Shown here: positions 44,479-52,015 of the stretch, one piece after another
Position numbering within the stretch: position 1 is the stretch's first letter
How the letters are laid out: each line of letters begins with the position of its first letter
NCBI GenBank assembly: GCA_903866915.1
Contig: CAIPPO010000144.1
Location: 1-60,432, forward strand
Direction: 5' to 3'
DNA length: 60,432 nt
Source of the DNA: an uncultured Mucilaginibacter sp.
Lineage (GTDB): Bacteria; Bacteroidota; Bacteroidia; Sphingobacteriales; Sphingobacteriaceae
The notes under the pieces: generated by a model
The model's database searches: none
Told to the model about the DNA's origin: nothing
The model's input: only the letters and a program-made list of their open reading frames with translations
Made by a program: the position numbers and the translations under genes

Positions 44479-44501
44479 AAATTCTATTGGCCAATAATAT
44501 C

Positions 44502-45509
44502 ATGAATATCTTTTTGAAAGCAGTATTTAAAACTTTTTCCGCTATACTCCTGGTCGGCATTACTGCTTGGTCGACATTTGGCCAAAAACCTGGTGAAAGC
44601 CATAGTTTACTAAAATACCTTCCGGTAAATCAAAATTCCGATTATATTATTGCCAACCTTTTACTTTCCGCAGACGTCAACACTCAAGAGGTAAATGCAG
44701 ATCTTAAACTGATTAATACTGGTTCGAAAATTATCGAAATTACCGGAATTACCATCTACGCCGATGGTGGCTTACAAACCTTTCCTATTAAAGGAAATAT
44801 TAAACAAGTGAGCCTTAAACCGGGACAAGATATAATGCTTTCTTCAAGCTTTAAGCCTGTCAACGATATCAAAGTATTCCAATTGACCGGCAAACAAGGT
44901 CCTATTAAAGCGAAATACAAGGTTTCTGTTTTTTACAGGCAACAGGGTAATAACAAAGCATTTTCAGTGGACATGATAGCTCAATTACCCCCCGATATTT
45001 TTAAGTCCTATATTAGCAAACACCCAGGTTCTTTTATTGGCTATGCTTTCAATACAGCATCAGCATTCGATCAACAAGAACGCAAATATCTTGAAACACT
45101 TAAATTAACTAAAACCCCATTTGTGTTTATTGCACCGCATGAGCTAGCCCTTACCGGATTAAACATCTGGATGACCAGCTATTGCGAAAACGACACACTT
45201 TATGCTGACCTATTAATTGTTAACCATGATGATTTCGCGATTAACCTTATGGCTAATACAATTAATATTGGTGAAAAAAATAACGGACCATCTGACTTAA
45301 CCAAAAAAGTTGTGATCGAAAAGGTAATTGGTTCGCACAAAGAGACTGGGCGCATTGACAAGGGTGATAAAATTTTGATCCATTTTAAAAAGTATTTTAA
45401 AAATCCCGATGGACCAATATTCCTTCAAATCAAAAATGCCTTTTTAATTGGTGGATCCAAGCCACTATTTATCGACGATATTGGGTTATTAAAAACCCAA
45501 CTGAAATAA
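44502..45509 (+). CDS. Exported protein of unknown function between the two modules
   Basis: About 335 residues from ATG 44502 (MNIFLKAVFKTF); a TTG 15 bases earlier is also in frame. The signal peptide ends near STFGQ (residue about 24). The mature protein is beta-rich, with an N-terminal half resembling an Ig-like domain (VNADLKLINTGSKIIEITGI) and no cysteine pair, haem motif or catalytic motif. It begins QKPGESH, a heptad also found at the start of the mature porin at 54697. Terminators lie on both sides (44442-44478 and 45532-45562), so it is an independent unit or depends on read-through. No family recognised. Confidence 0.72.
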   Translation: MNIFLKAVFKTFSAILLVGITAWSTFGQKPGESHSLLKYLPVNQNSDYIIANLLLSADVNTQEVNADLKLINTGSKIIEITGITIYADGGLQTFPIKGNIKQVSLKPGQDIMLSSSFKPVNDIKVFQLTGKQGPIKAKYKVSVFYRQQGNNKAFSVDMIAQLPPDIFKSYISKHPGSFIGYAFNTASAFDQQERKYLETLKLTKTPFVFIAPHELALTGLNIWMTSYCENDTLYADLLIVNHDDFAINLMANTINIGEKNNGPSDLTKKVVIEKVIGSHKETGRIDKGDKILIHFKKYFKNPDGPIFLQIKNAFLIGGSKPLFIDDIGLLKTQLK

Positions 45510-45531
45510 CCTAAAACCTTCCGGAAATACG

Positions 45532-45562
45532 GTCTGATTGCTCTAAAATCAGACTATTTTTA
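45532..45562 (+). terminator. Terminator after the 44502 gene
   Basis: GTCTGATT and AATCAGAC form an 8-bp stem with a 7-base loop, followed by TATTTTT. Confidence 0.7.
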
Positions 45563-45605
45563 GATTTAAATATCTAACATTCAACAATATAGTCATCCAT
45601 TAGGT

Positions 45606-45621
45606 TGTGATTCATGTCACT
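45606..45621. promoter_or_regulatory. Crp/Fnr-like site, copy 2
   Basis: TGTGA-TTCATG-TCACT followed by ATTTTA, nearly the full TGTGA-N6-TCACA palindrome. It lies 76 bases before the short ORF at 45698 and about 420 before the EB_dh-like gene at 46040, at the head of module II. Confidence 0.65.
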
Positions 45622-45697
45622 ATTTTACTTGTCTTGTATCATGTTCCATAAACAGCCTTAGTTTTAATTTCACCCCCAAAACAAAGGAACTATATTT

Positions 45698-45790
45698 ATG
45701 GATACGAATGAACAAACATTACCTGAAAAACCCCCATCAGGATGGAAATTCGCTAGCGGCCTGGTATTTTCTACCCATTCACCTCCATAA
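45698..45790 (+). pseudogene. Short ORF or gene remnant at the head of module II
   Basis: The frame encodes MDTNEQTLPEKPPSGWKFAS then GLVFSTHSPP, 30 residues. PSGWKFASGLVF looks like the start of a membrane segment that is cut off. Its ATG is 76 bases after the Crp/Fnr-like site, the same distance as in the FeS and module III units, so it occupies the place of a first gene. The 250 bases after it up to 46040 encode nothing convincing. Either a truncated remnant or a real small protein. Confidence 0.3.
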
Positions 45791-46039
45791 GAGAAATAAC
45801 TGGCTAAGGGGTTTTTACAACGAAAATCCATGCCCTGGAATTTAAAATGCCGAGGAAAAGCGGTCGGCATCTCGATAAAGATAAAGCATCTACCACGGCA
45901 AAAATCACAATGGATCCAAGTAATTGTTGTTGTATCAAATCAAAAAAAATATCCTTTTCATTTTAAATTCTTCCAGACTCACCGCAACAATTTTATACGA
46001 TTTATTATCAAACATTATTACTCAACAAATTTTTTAGTT
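45791..46039 (+). other. Leader region of the EB_dh-like gene
   Basis: About 250 bases without a recognisable gene between the short ORF and the EB_dh-like gene. The frame of 46040 is open back to 45830, but that part (MPWNLKCRGKAV...) is basic and lacks protein-like order, so it is probably untranslated. No strong hairpin seen. Confidence 0.4.
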
Positions 46040-47410
46040 ATGAAACTTTTACAAGGAAAAAAAATATGGGTCATTACAACTCTGGTATGTTTACTGGGAT
46101 ATGTTGTAAGCTGTACCAAAAAAGATCAGGTTATAATCCCAACTGGATCAACCGGCAGTACATCTTCAATTTTAACATCTGTTAAAACAAGCACTGCGCC
46201 GACCATTGACGGCGTAATTGACCCGTCGTGGAACAATGTTCCAAAATTAGAGGTAACCGCTACAGTGCCGAACCCAGGCAACGGAACTTTTGCGGGTTAT
46301 ATAGGGCTGAGTTACAATGTAACTATGCGTTCAATGTATGATGCAAACAACATCTACTTTCTGGTTGAATGGGACGACCCGGACGAAAGTTTGCTAAACA
46401 CACCAGTTGCTTACAATCCAACGACCAAATTGTGGGCCAGACAATCAAGTAATTATACTTTTGATAACAACGGTAACATTTCAAGTATACCGTTTAATGA
46501 AGACAAATTTGGTTTTCAATGGAATATTGACAATTCAATCGCCCTGTTTGCTTCACAAAGTTGTTATGCAACCTGCCACTTAAATCCGGCTTCCGACTCT
46601 ATCAACAACCACGTAAATCCACCGGTACTGGTTACTGTGCCCGCAAGAGCAGGTGGCAATCACTTTACTAACGGACCAGAAGAAAAAGCCGACTTATGGC
46701 ATATACATTTAATGCAAGATCAAGCCTATGGGTTTGCGGATGACGATTACATAGACTGGGCAAACGGACAATTGAATGCAAACGGACGGCACTCTGACGG
46801 AGCACTTATTACAAGTATTACTGCAGGAATCCCAACCTATTCTGCCGTTCCGGGATCTATTACAAATACTCAAACTTTAAAAATTACAGGTACAAATACA
46901 AGTGTCACAGTACCTGCCTGGGTAGTTGAAGGTCAATCTAATGGCTATGTTTTACTAACACCCAGTATTACTGCCGGTGTAAAAGTTGCCGCATTAACCA
47001 GTGTTACAGCAGAGGATGGCACAACAGCTGCAGTTTTAGTAAAAGCAGTGGATGCTAACGGCGTACTAACTCTGTCTGACGGTAATACTATAGATCCCAC
47101 AAGCAGCAGCGACTACACTACAACTTTAGACGGAAACGGAAACATCACTGGAGTTGGTCCAAAAGCTATCCCGGGCATCATCTTGCAAAAATACCAGAAC
47201 GGTCGTAGCGATATACCTTTCAAAGCAGTTTACAATGGCAAAGGATGGGTTATGGAACTTAAAAGGGCCTTAACTACCGCCGATGTTGCAACCAAACAGG
47301 ACGTTGATTTCTCACAGTTAACAGATGTAGATTTTGGGATAGCTGTATTTAATAAAGCTAATACTGCACACGCAGTAATGCCCGGTTTAACATTGCACTT
47401 TAAGAAATAA
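46040..47410 (+). CDS. Lipoprotein with ethylbenzene-dehydrogenase-like haem domain, lead gene of module II
   Basis: 456 residues from ATG 46040 (MKLLQGKKIWV). Lipobox Cys near residue 24 (YVVSC), with mature leader CTKKDQVIIPTGS. The sequence APTIDGVIDPSWNNVPKL and MYDANNIYFLVEWDDPD match the DMSO-reductase-like haem-binding domain (EB_dh) that holds a b-type haem in ethylbenzene and dimethyl sulfide dehydrogenase gamma subunits. It also has C175-YAT-C179-H180, a CX3CH motif that could attach a c-type haem, and ADLWHIHLMQDQAYG after it. No molybdenum subunit is encoded in the window. It leads a unit with a cytochrome lipoprotein, DUF5777 barrel and soluble cytochrome. Confidence 0.82.
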   Translation: MKLLQGKKIWVITTLVCLLGYVVSCTKKDQVIIPTGSTGSTSSILTSVKTSTAPTIDGVIDPSWNNVPKLEVTATVPNPGNGTFAGYIGLSYNVTMRSMYDANNIYFLVEWDDPDESLLNTPVAYNPTTKLWARQSSNYTFDNNGNISSIPFNEDKFGFQWNIDNSIALFASQSCYATCHLNPASDSINNHVNPPVLVTVPARAGGNHFTNGPEEKADLWHIHLMQDQAYGFADDDYIDWANGQLNANGRHSDGALITSITAGIPTYSAVPGSITNTQTLKITGTNTSVTVPAWVVEGQSNGYVLLTPSITAGVKVAALTSVTAEDGTTAAVLVKAVDANGVLTLSDGNTIDPTSSSDYTTTLDGNGNITGVGPKAIPGIILQKYQNGRSDIPFKAVYNGKGWVMELKRALTTADVATKQDVDFSQLTDVDFGIAVFNKANTAHAVMPGLTLHFKK

Positions 47411-47445
47411 GCAATTGGCCTGTTCTGTCACTAAAAAAAAAGATC

Positions 47446-47844
47446 ATGTCAAAGAAAATAATTATAGTAGGGTTGATACTGGTTACCCAGTCAATGCTTC
47501 TGTTATATAGTTGCACCAAGGACACAACAGTTGTTATTGACAACTCGCCTGCAGAAACTAAAACAGTAAGCTTCGCCAAGGACCTCCAGCCAATACTTAC
47601 AAAAAGCTGCGCCATTAGTGGTTGCCATAACGGAGCCATAGCGCCCGACCTAACCGCAGCAAATGCATATACAACACTAATAGGGGGCAATTTTGTCAAC
47701 AAAGCCACTCCTGAGAGCAGTATAGTGTATTTATGGCTTACCGGAAAAGAAGCAATTAGCATGCCCGCCGGCAGTGCAAACAATCCGTCAAATATTAACG
47801 GTCTGATGCTTGCCTGGATAAAACAGGGTGCTAAAAACAATTAA
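47446..47844 (+). CDS. Monohaem cytochrome lipoprotein with CX4CH motif, module II
   Basis: A 132-residue lipoprotein, lipobox Cys 23 (LLYSC). The haem motif is C55-AISG-C60-H61, at the same positions as in the module I protein, and the distal Met is probably M106 in SMPAGS. It ends AWIKQGAKNN versus DWIRTGALNN in module I. The gene lies 35 bases after the EB_dh-like gene and 12 before the barrel gene. It would pass electrons at the outer membrane. Confidence 0.87.
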   Translation: MSKKIIIVGLILVTQSMLLLYSCTKDTTVVIDNSPAETKTVSFAKDLQPILTKSCAISGCHNGAIAPDLTAANAYTTLIGGNFVNKATPESSIVYLWLTGKEAISMPAGSANNPSNINGLMLAWIKQGAKNN

Positions 47845-47856
47845 AAATTGAGACTC

Positions 47857-48831
47857 ATGAAAAAAATAAATAAATGCATCATGGCAAATACCCGCATATT
47901 CAGGGCATGCATGGTTGTTGTTTTTTGTGTAAGTGCTGGGAATTTGATGGCCCAAAGCTTGTCTACTAAAGACACCACGGTAAAACGTCCTTCCATAGCA
48001 CAAGATACAACTTCAGCTGCACCTGTAGTAAAAAAGAAATCATTCACGAAGAATACTTTTGATGGCAACTATATTATTGATAACCAAACCGTAATGGTGC
48101 CTCTTAAAGGAACACTCGAATTTGATATTCAACACCGATTTGGAGCTGTGGATCATGGCTTTAAAGACCTGTTCGGCCTTTTCGCCTCTGCAACCATGAA
48201 ACTAGGCTTTAGTTATACACCTGTCAATAACCTGCAGGTCGGTTTTGATGCCACCAATGAAAAGATGGAGGTTGACTGGAATCTGAAATATGCCTTGCTA
48301 AAACAAACGCGCGACAATACATTGCCGGTTAGTGTAACACTTTATGGTAATGCGATGATGGATACCCGTGCTAAAGACAACACGACACTGTTTGTAAGCA
48401 CAAGTGATCGCTTTAGCTATTTTTACCAGTTAATAGTGGCGCGTAAGTTCAGCGAAAATTTTTCACTTCAGATAGCTCCTTCTCTGGCACATTTTAATAA
48501 CCTGCCAGGATATTTGGACGCTGCCGGAACTGTACAGCAGATCTACAAAAACGATAACTTTTTGATCGCAACATCTGCCAGGTATAAAATATCAGAGGGT
48601 TCATCTATTATAGTTAACTATGATCAGCCAATTACACAAAATCCTGCCAACAATCCGCGTCCCGATATCAGCTTTGGGATAGAAATGAGAACCAGCGGAC
48701 ACGATTTCGAAATATTCTTTGGCAACTACAGCTCGCTCATGCCTCAGAATAATGTTTTGTTCAATCAAAATAACTTCAGGACCGGACAATTCGTGTTAGG
48801 ATTTAACATCTCCAGATTATGGAACTTCTAA
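47857..48831 (+). CDS. DUF5777 outer-membrane beta-barrel protein, module II
   Basis: About 324 residues from ATG 47857 (MKKINKCIMANTR); a TTG at 47848 is in frame but less likely, and an internal ATG at 47881 cannot be excluded. The signal peptide ends near NLMAQS. The core matches the module I barrel strand by strand: YIIDNQTVMVPLKGTLEFDI, DIQHRFG, and a C-terminal FNISRLWNF with the terminal Phe expected of outer-membrane proteins. Between the two, the surface loops differ most. Function unknown; probably the outer-membrane part of the module. Confidence 0.86.
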   Translation: MKKINKCIMANTRIFRACMVVVFCVSAGNLMAQSLSTKDTTVKRPSIAQDTTSAAPVVKKKSFTKNTFDGNYIIDNQTVMVPLKGTLEFDIQHRFGAVDHGFKDLFGLFASATMKLGFSYTPVNNLQVGFDATNEKMEVDWNLKYALLKQTRDNTLPVSVTLYGNAMMDTRAKDNTTLFVSTSDRFSYFYQLIVARKFSENFSLQIAPSLAHFNNLPGYLDAAGTVQQIYKNDNFLIATSARYKISEGSSIIVNYDQPITQNPANNPRPDISFGIEMRTSGHDFEIFFGNYSSLMPQNNVLFNQNNFRTGQFVLGFNISRLWNF

Positions 48832-48900
48832 AACGCTAAATTTAAATTAAAACTAATTCCTCAATAATCAACTTAACAATAAACACAAATATTAAAAAAA

Positions 48901-49308
48901 ATGAAAAGTAAACTATTAATGGCAACTTCTGTACTAACAGTTAGTATGGCAAGCTTCGCATTTACGCTCGTACAACAAACCAAGCCATGGCCAGTGCCTG
49001 ATAAAAATGCCAAAACTACAAACCCGGTAAAATCAGACAAAGAATCTCTTGCTGCGGGCAAATCTCTCTGGAACCTGCATTGTGCTTCATGCCATGGAAA
49101 AACTGGTTTGGGAGATGGCAGCAAAGCAGCCCAGTTAAAAACGCAACCTCAGGATATGACAAAAGCTTCACTGCAAGCACAATCCGACGGATCGTTATAC
49201 TATAAAATATCCGAGGGTCGCGATGATATGCCAAGCTTCAAGAAGAAAATACCGGATTCAGAGGATATCTGGAACCTTGTAAATTTTATAAGAACCCTCA
49301 AAAAATAA
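48901..49308 (+). CDS. Soluble monohaem cytochrome c, module II
   Basis: 135 residues with a signal peptide (hydrophobic to FAFTLVQQ) and the class I motif C61-AS-C64-H65; the distal Met is in GRDDMPSFKKK. It is a close copy of the module I cytochrome and aligned without gaps from KPWPVP to the end. The start codon context ATGAAAAGTAAACT is the same in both. It is the last gene of module II, followed by a strong terminator. Confidence 0.93.
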   Translation: MKSKLLMATSVLTVSMASFAFTLVQQTKPWPVPDKNAKTTNPVKSDKESLAAGKSLWNLHCASCHGKTGLGDGSKAAQLKTQPQDMTKASLQAQSDGSLYYKISEGRDDMPSFKKKIPDSEDIWNLVNFIRTLKK

Positions 49309-49315
49309 GTTTAAT

Positions 49316-49344
49316 GGCCCGATAAAGTTCGGGCCTTTTTTTTT
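49316..49344 (+). terminator. Terminator after module II
   Basis: GGCCCGA-TAAAGT-TCGGGCC, a perfect 7-bp GC-rich stem, followed by nine T residues. Confidence 0.85.
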
Positions 49345-49376
49345 CTTCTCGTTTCCAATCAAACCCGACTAGCTTG

Positions 49377-49392
49377 TGTGATCTTAATCACT
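49377..49392. promoter_or_regulatory. Crp/Fnr-like site, copy 3
   Basis: TGTGA-TCTTAA-TCACT followed by ATTTA; its core GTGAT-CTTA-ATCAC is a perfect palindrome. It lies 74 bases before the small Tat protein gene and downstream of the module II terminator, so it heads the FeS/NrfD operon. Confidence 0.7.
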
Positions 49393-49466
49393 ATTTATGG
49401 TGGTTTAAATCATGGTTTAGGAACCGTCAGAGGCATAGATTTACACAAATTAGAAAAATAAAGTAT

Positions 49467-49736
49467 ATGGAAAGCGATAAAAAAATAGTGCCCGTTGTAC
49501 TCGCTTCGCGCCGAAAGTTTGTTGCCAGGATCGGCATAGCATCGGCGTTCGCAGCGATAGCTGGCTACCGTGGCTGGTCACTTTTTTCCAGCAAAAAGAC
49601 AAAAAATATCGGTAAAAATAAAACAGTAAAAATGCTTACCCAGGATGGCAGGCTAGTTGAGATCGACGAGTCGCTGATAAATGTAAACCGGAAAAAAGCA
49701 TCCAATACTGATCTGCAAAACTGGATCAAAAAATAG
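49467..49736 (+). CDS. Small Tat-exported protein related to the FeS protein N-terminus
   Basis: 89 residues from MESDKKIVPV at 49467; the frame is open to 49374, but that stretch covers the Crp/Fnr-like site. It has a twin-arginine motif S14-RRKFV followed by a hydrophobic helix (IGIASAFAAIAGY), then TVKMLTQDGRLVEIDESLIN. The next gene's product has the same arrangement: SRRDFL, then KVKLLSVDGDVIEVDEAFL. It therefore looks like a detached copy of the N-terminal part of the iron-sulfur protein. No cysteine is present, so it carries no cofactor itself. Possibly an assembly partner or structural subunit of the FeS/NrfD complex. Confidence 0.8.
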   Translation: MESDKKIVPVVLASRRKFVARIGIASAFAAIAGYRGWSLFSSKKTKNIGKNKTVKMLTQDGRLVEIDESLINVNRKKASNTDLQNWIKK

Positions 49737-49764
49737 CCTGATTAATATTATCAATTGAAAAGAA

Positions 49765-50691
49765 ATGGAACCAGAAAATAATTCAAGAAGGGACTTTCTG
49801 TTAGCAGGCCTGGTGGCAGCCGGTCTTGCAACGGGATGTAACCCTAAAAAAGATCCTTTTGAAGCCGGCGCGAATGGCGTACAGGCATCGGGGAAAAAAG
49901 TTAAACTGCTTTCTGTAGATGGTGATGTGATCGAGGTGGACGAAGCGTTTCTTAAACCAGTACCTCATTTACCTGATGTATCTAATGCGGAAGCAAGGAT
50001 CGGTATCCCCGGCAAAAAGTTTGTAATGGTGATAGACCTTTCCAGGTGCAAAAACCTTAAAAAATGCCAATCAGCCTGCAACTTTGCCCACGATCTCAAC
50101 CCGGGACATAACTGGATAAAGGTTAACCCCATGAAAGGAGCAGAGCACACGGCTCCCTATTGGGAACCAACCACCTGTATGCATTGCGATGAGCCACCTT
50201 GCGTAAAAGTTTGCCCGGTGGATGCCACATTTAAAAGACAAGATGGAATAGTGCTAATAGATAGCGACAGGTGTATTGGTTGCCGCTTTTGTATGGCCGC
50301 TTGTCCTTATTCAACCCGGGTATTTAATTGGGGTGAACCTGATCTTCCTGCAGCAGTTGCCAATCAGCCTTACTCTGCCGAAACCAGTATCCCGCAGAAA
50401 AAAGGAACAGTAGGTAAATGCGATTTCTGTGCCGACATGACCAGGATGGGAATGTTGCCGCATTGCGTTTCAGCCTGTCCTAACGGGACCTTCTTTTACG
50501 GCGATCTGAACGAAGATTCGGTTACCAATGGTGCCGATACCTTTAGATTCAGTGATCTGATAAAAGATAAAGCCGGCTATCGCCTGATGGAAGACCTGGG
50601 CACCAAACCAAGTGTTTATTACCTGCCGCCTGCAGGCCGGAACTTCCCGTTTGAATCGGGGCTGGAGAATGACAAGACACAAAATAGTTAA
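49765..50691 (+). CDS. Tat-exported 4x[4Fe-4S] ferredoxin-type subunit
   Basis: A 308-residue protein with a Tat signal (S7-RRDFL) and a lipobox-like GC at residue 25, so possibly a Tat lipoprotein. The cysteine clusters are CKNLKKCQSAC, CMHCDEPPCVKVC, CIGCRFCMAAC and CDFCADMTRMGMLPHC followed by CP, the four-cluster layout of NrfC, DmsB, HybA and the ferredoxin-like part of ActB. It is encoded 16 bases before the NrfD-type gene, the usual pair. Electrons would flow between the NrfD quinol site and a periplasmic partner. No catalytic subunit is encoded next to it. Confidence 0.94.
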   Translation: MEPENNSRRDFLLAGLVAAGLATGCNPKKDPFEAGANGVQASGKKVKLLSVDGDVIEVDEAFLKPVPHLPDVSNAEARIGIPGKKFVMVIDLSRCKNLKKCQSACNFAHDLNPGHNWIKVNPMKGAEHTAPYWEPTTCMHCDEPPCVKVCPVDATFKRQDGIVLIDSDRCIGCRFCMAACPYSTRVFNWGEPDLPAAVANQPYSAETSIPQKKGTVGKCDFCADMTRMGMLPHCVSACPNGTFFYGDLNEDSVTNGADTFRFSDLIKDKAGYRLMEDLGTKPSVYYLPPAGRNFPFESGLENDKTQNS

Positions 50692-50707
50692 CCTTAAATA
50701 ATTAACG

Positions 50708-52015
50708 GTGGAAAATTCAATAAAAGGGGAGCAAATTATTCAAGACCTGCTTCCGAGGAAATTTAAAACCAGTGGCAGGATATGGGTGGGAATTTTAGTA
50801 GCCATCTGCCTCGTTGGTGTTTATGCCTACTATCGGCAGTTAAGATATGGTCTGGTAGTAACCAATATGAGAGACTATGTTTCCTGGGGTATTTATATAT
50901 CAAATTTCGTATTCTTCGTTGCTATCAGCCTTGTAGGCTCATTGATCACAGCGGTATTCAGGCTGGCGGGCGTTAAATGGGGTGCCCCATTAACGCGAAT
51001 TGCCGAAATGATAGCTGTTGGAGCGATCATTTTTGCATCAGTGATCATCATCGTCGACATGGGTAGCCCGGAAAGATTTTATAATTTATTTCTCTATGGC
51101 CGCATCCAGTCGCCTATTATCTGGGACGTGATCGTAATCACAACCTATTTCTTTATAAGTCTGTTATTGCTTTACTATCCTTTATTGCCCGATATCAAAA
51201 TCTTATTGCGCTTCAAAGAAAAATCAGGACCGGGGCTACATAAATTTTATAGCTTTCTCGGCTCGTTCTGGAAAGGTAGCCACAAACAGTATTTATTAAG
51301 CAAAAAGGCTATCAACGCGCTATGCGTGGCGATTATACCCGTTGCTTTTACAATTCACACCGTAACTTCCTGGTTGTTTGCAACAACCTACCGCCCAGGC
51401 TGGGACAGCACCAACTTTGGCGCCTATTTTATTGCCGGTGCATTTCTGGTTGGTGCTGGAAGCGTTGTTGTCGCAATGTATATATTCCGGACCTGGTATC
51501 ACCTCGAAAAATATATCACACCAGATCACTTCGACAAAATGGGACGCGTACTGGTGCTTCTGTGTCTCCTGTACCTCTACTTCAATGTCAATGAATTTTT
51601 GACTCCGTTCTTTAAAATGAAAGAATCAGAAGCCGGATATCTGAATGACCTTTTCTCAGGTTCATTTGCGCTTACCTTCTGGTTCGCAATTTTAACCGGC
51701 ATCATATTGCCTATCATCATATTACTGTTTAAATCGGGACGAAAGCCCCTGCCAATGTTTATAGTGGGTATTATGGTTGTTGTAGGTGCCTGGTTTAAAC
51801 GTTATTTAATTGTTACCCCTACCCTACTGCATCCGTTTATGCCAATGCATGATGTTCCGCAAATGTACAAGCATTATTTCCCAAGCTGGGAAGAATGGGC
51901 AATTTCGATGGCATCTCTTGCCGGAACTATGCTGATCATAACCATTCTTTGCAGGATATTCCCAATAATCCCTATCCAGGAAACTTTAGATGAACACCAT
52001 GAAACTGTTAAATAA
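50708..52015 (+). CDS. NrfD/PsrC-family membrane quinol subunit
   Basis: A 435-residue inner-membrane protein with about ten spans, starting at GTG. The family features are YVSWGIYISNFVFFVAIS near residues 58-75, and KRYLIVTPTLLHPFMPM in the C-terminal half, including the charged residue in a helix. NrfD proteins oxidise or reduce menaquinol and exchange electrons with the iron-sulfur partner; the gene order matches that. The C-terminus extends into the next gene, which begins 17 to 26 bases before this one ends. Whether it acts as quinol oxidase or reductase is undecided. Confidence 0.93.
   Translation: MENSIKGEQIIQDLLPRKFKTSGRIWVGILVAICLVGVYAYYRQLRYGLVVTNMRDYVSWGIYISNFVFFVAISLVGSLITAVFRLAGVKWGAPLTRIAEMIAVGAIIFASVIIIVDMGSPERFYNLFLYGRIQSPIIWDVIVITTYFFISLLLLYYPLLPDIKILLRFKEKSGPGLHKFYSFLGSFWKGSHKQYLLSKKAINALCVAIIPVAFTIHTVTSWLFATTYRPGWDSTNFGAYFIAGAFLVGAGSVVVAMYIFRTWYHLEKYITPDHFDKMGRVLVLLCLLYLYFNVNEFLTPFFKMKESEAGYLNDLFSGSFALTFWFAILTGIILPIIILLFKSGRKPLPMFIVGIMVVVGAWFKRYLIVTPTLLHPFMPMHDVPQMYKHYFPSWEEWAISMASLAGTMLIITILCRIFPIIPIQETLDEHHETVK

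Noticed and set aside
44486..44495. ATTGGCCAAT palindrome before the 44502 gene as an operator
   Set aside because: It is only 10 bases, occurs once, and is expected by chance in a window of this size.
45830..46039. N-terminal extension of the EB_dh-like protein
   Set aside because: The 70 codons are basic and lack a signal peptide, while ATG 46040 begins a normal lipoprotein signal matching its counterpart in module I.
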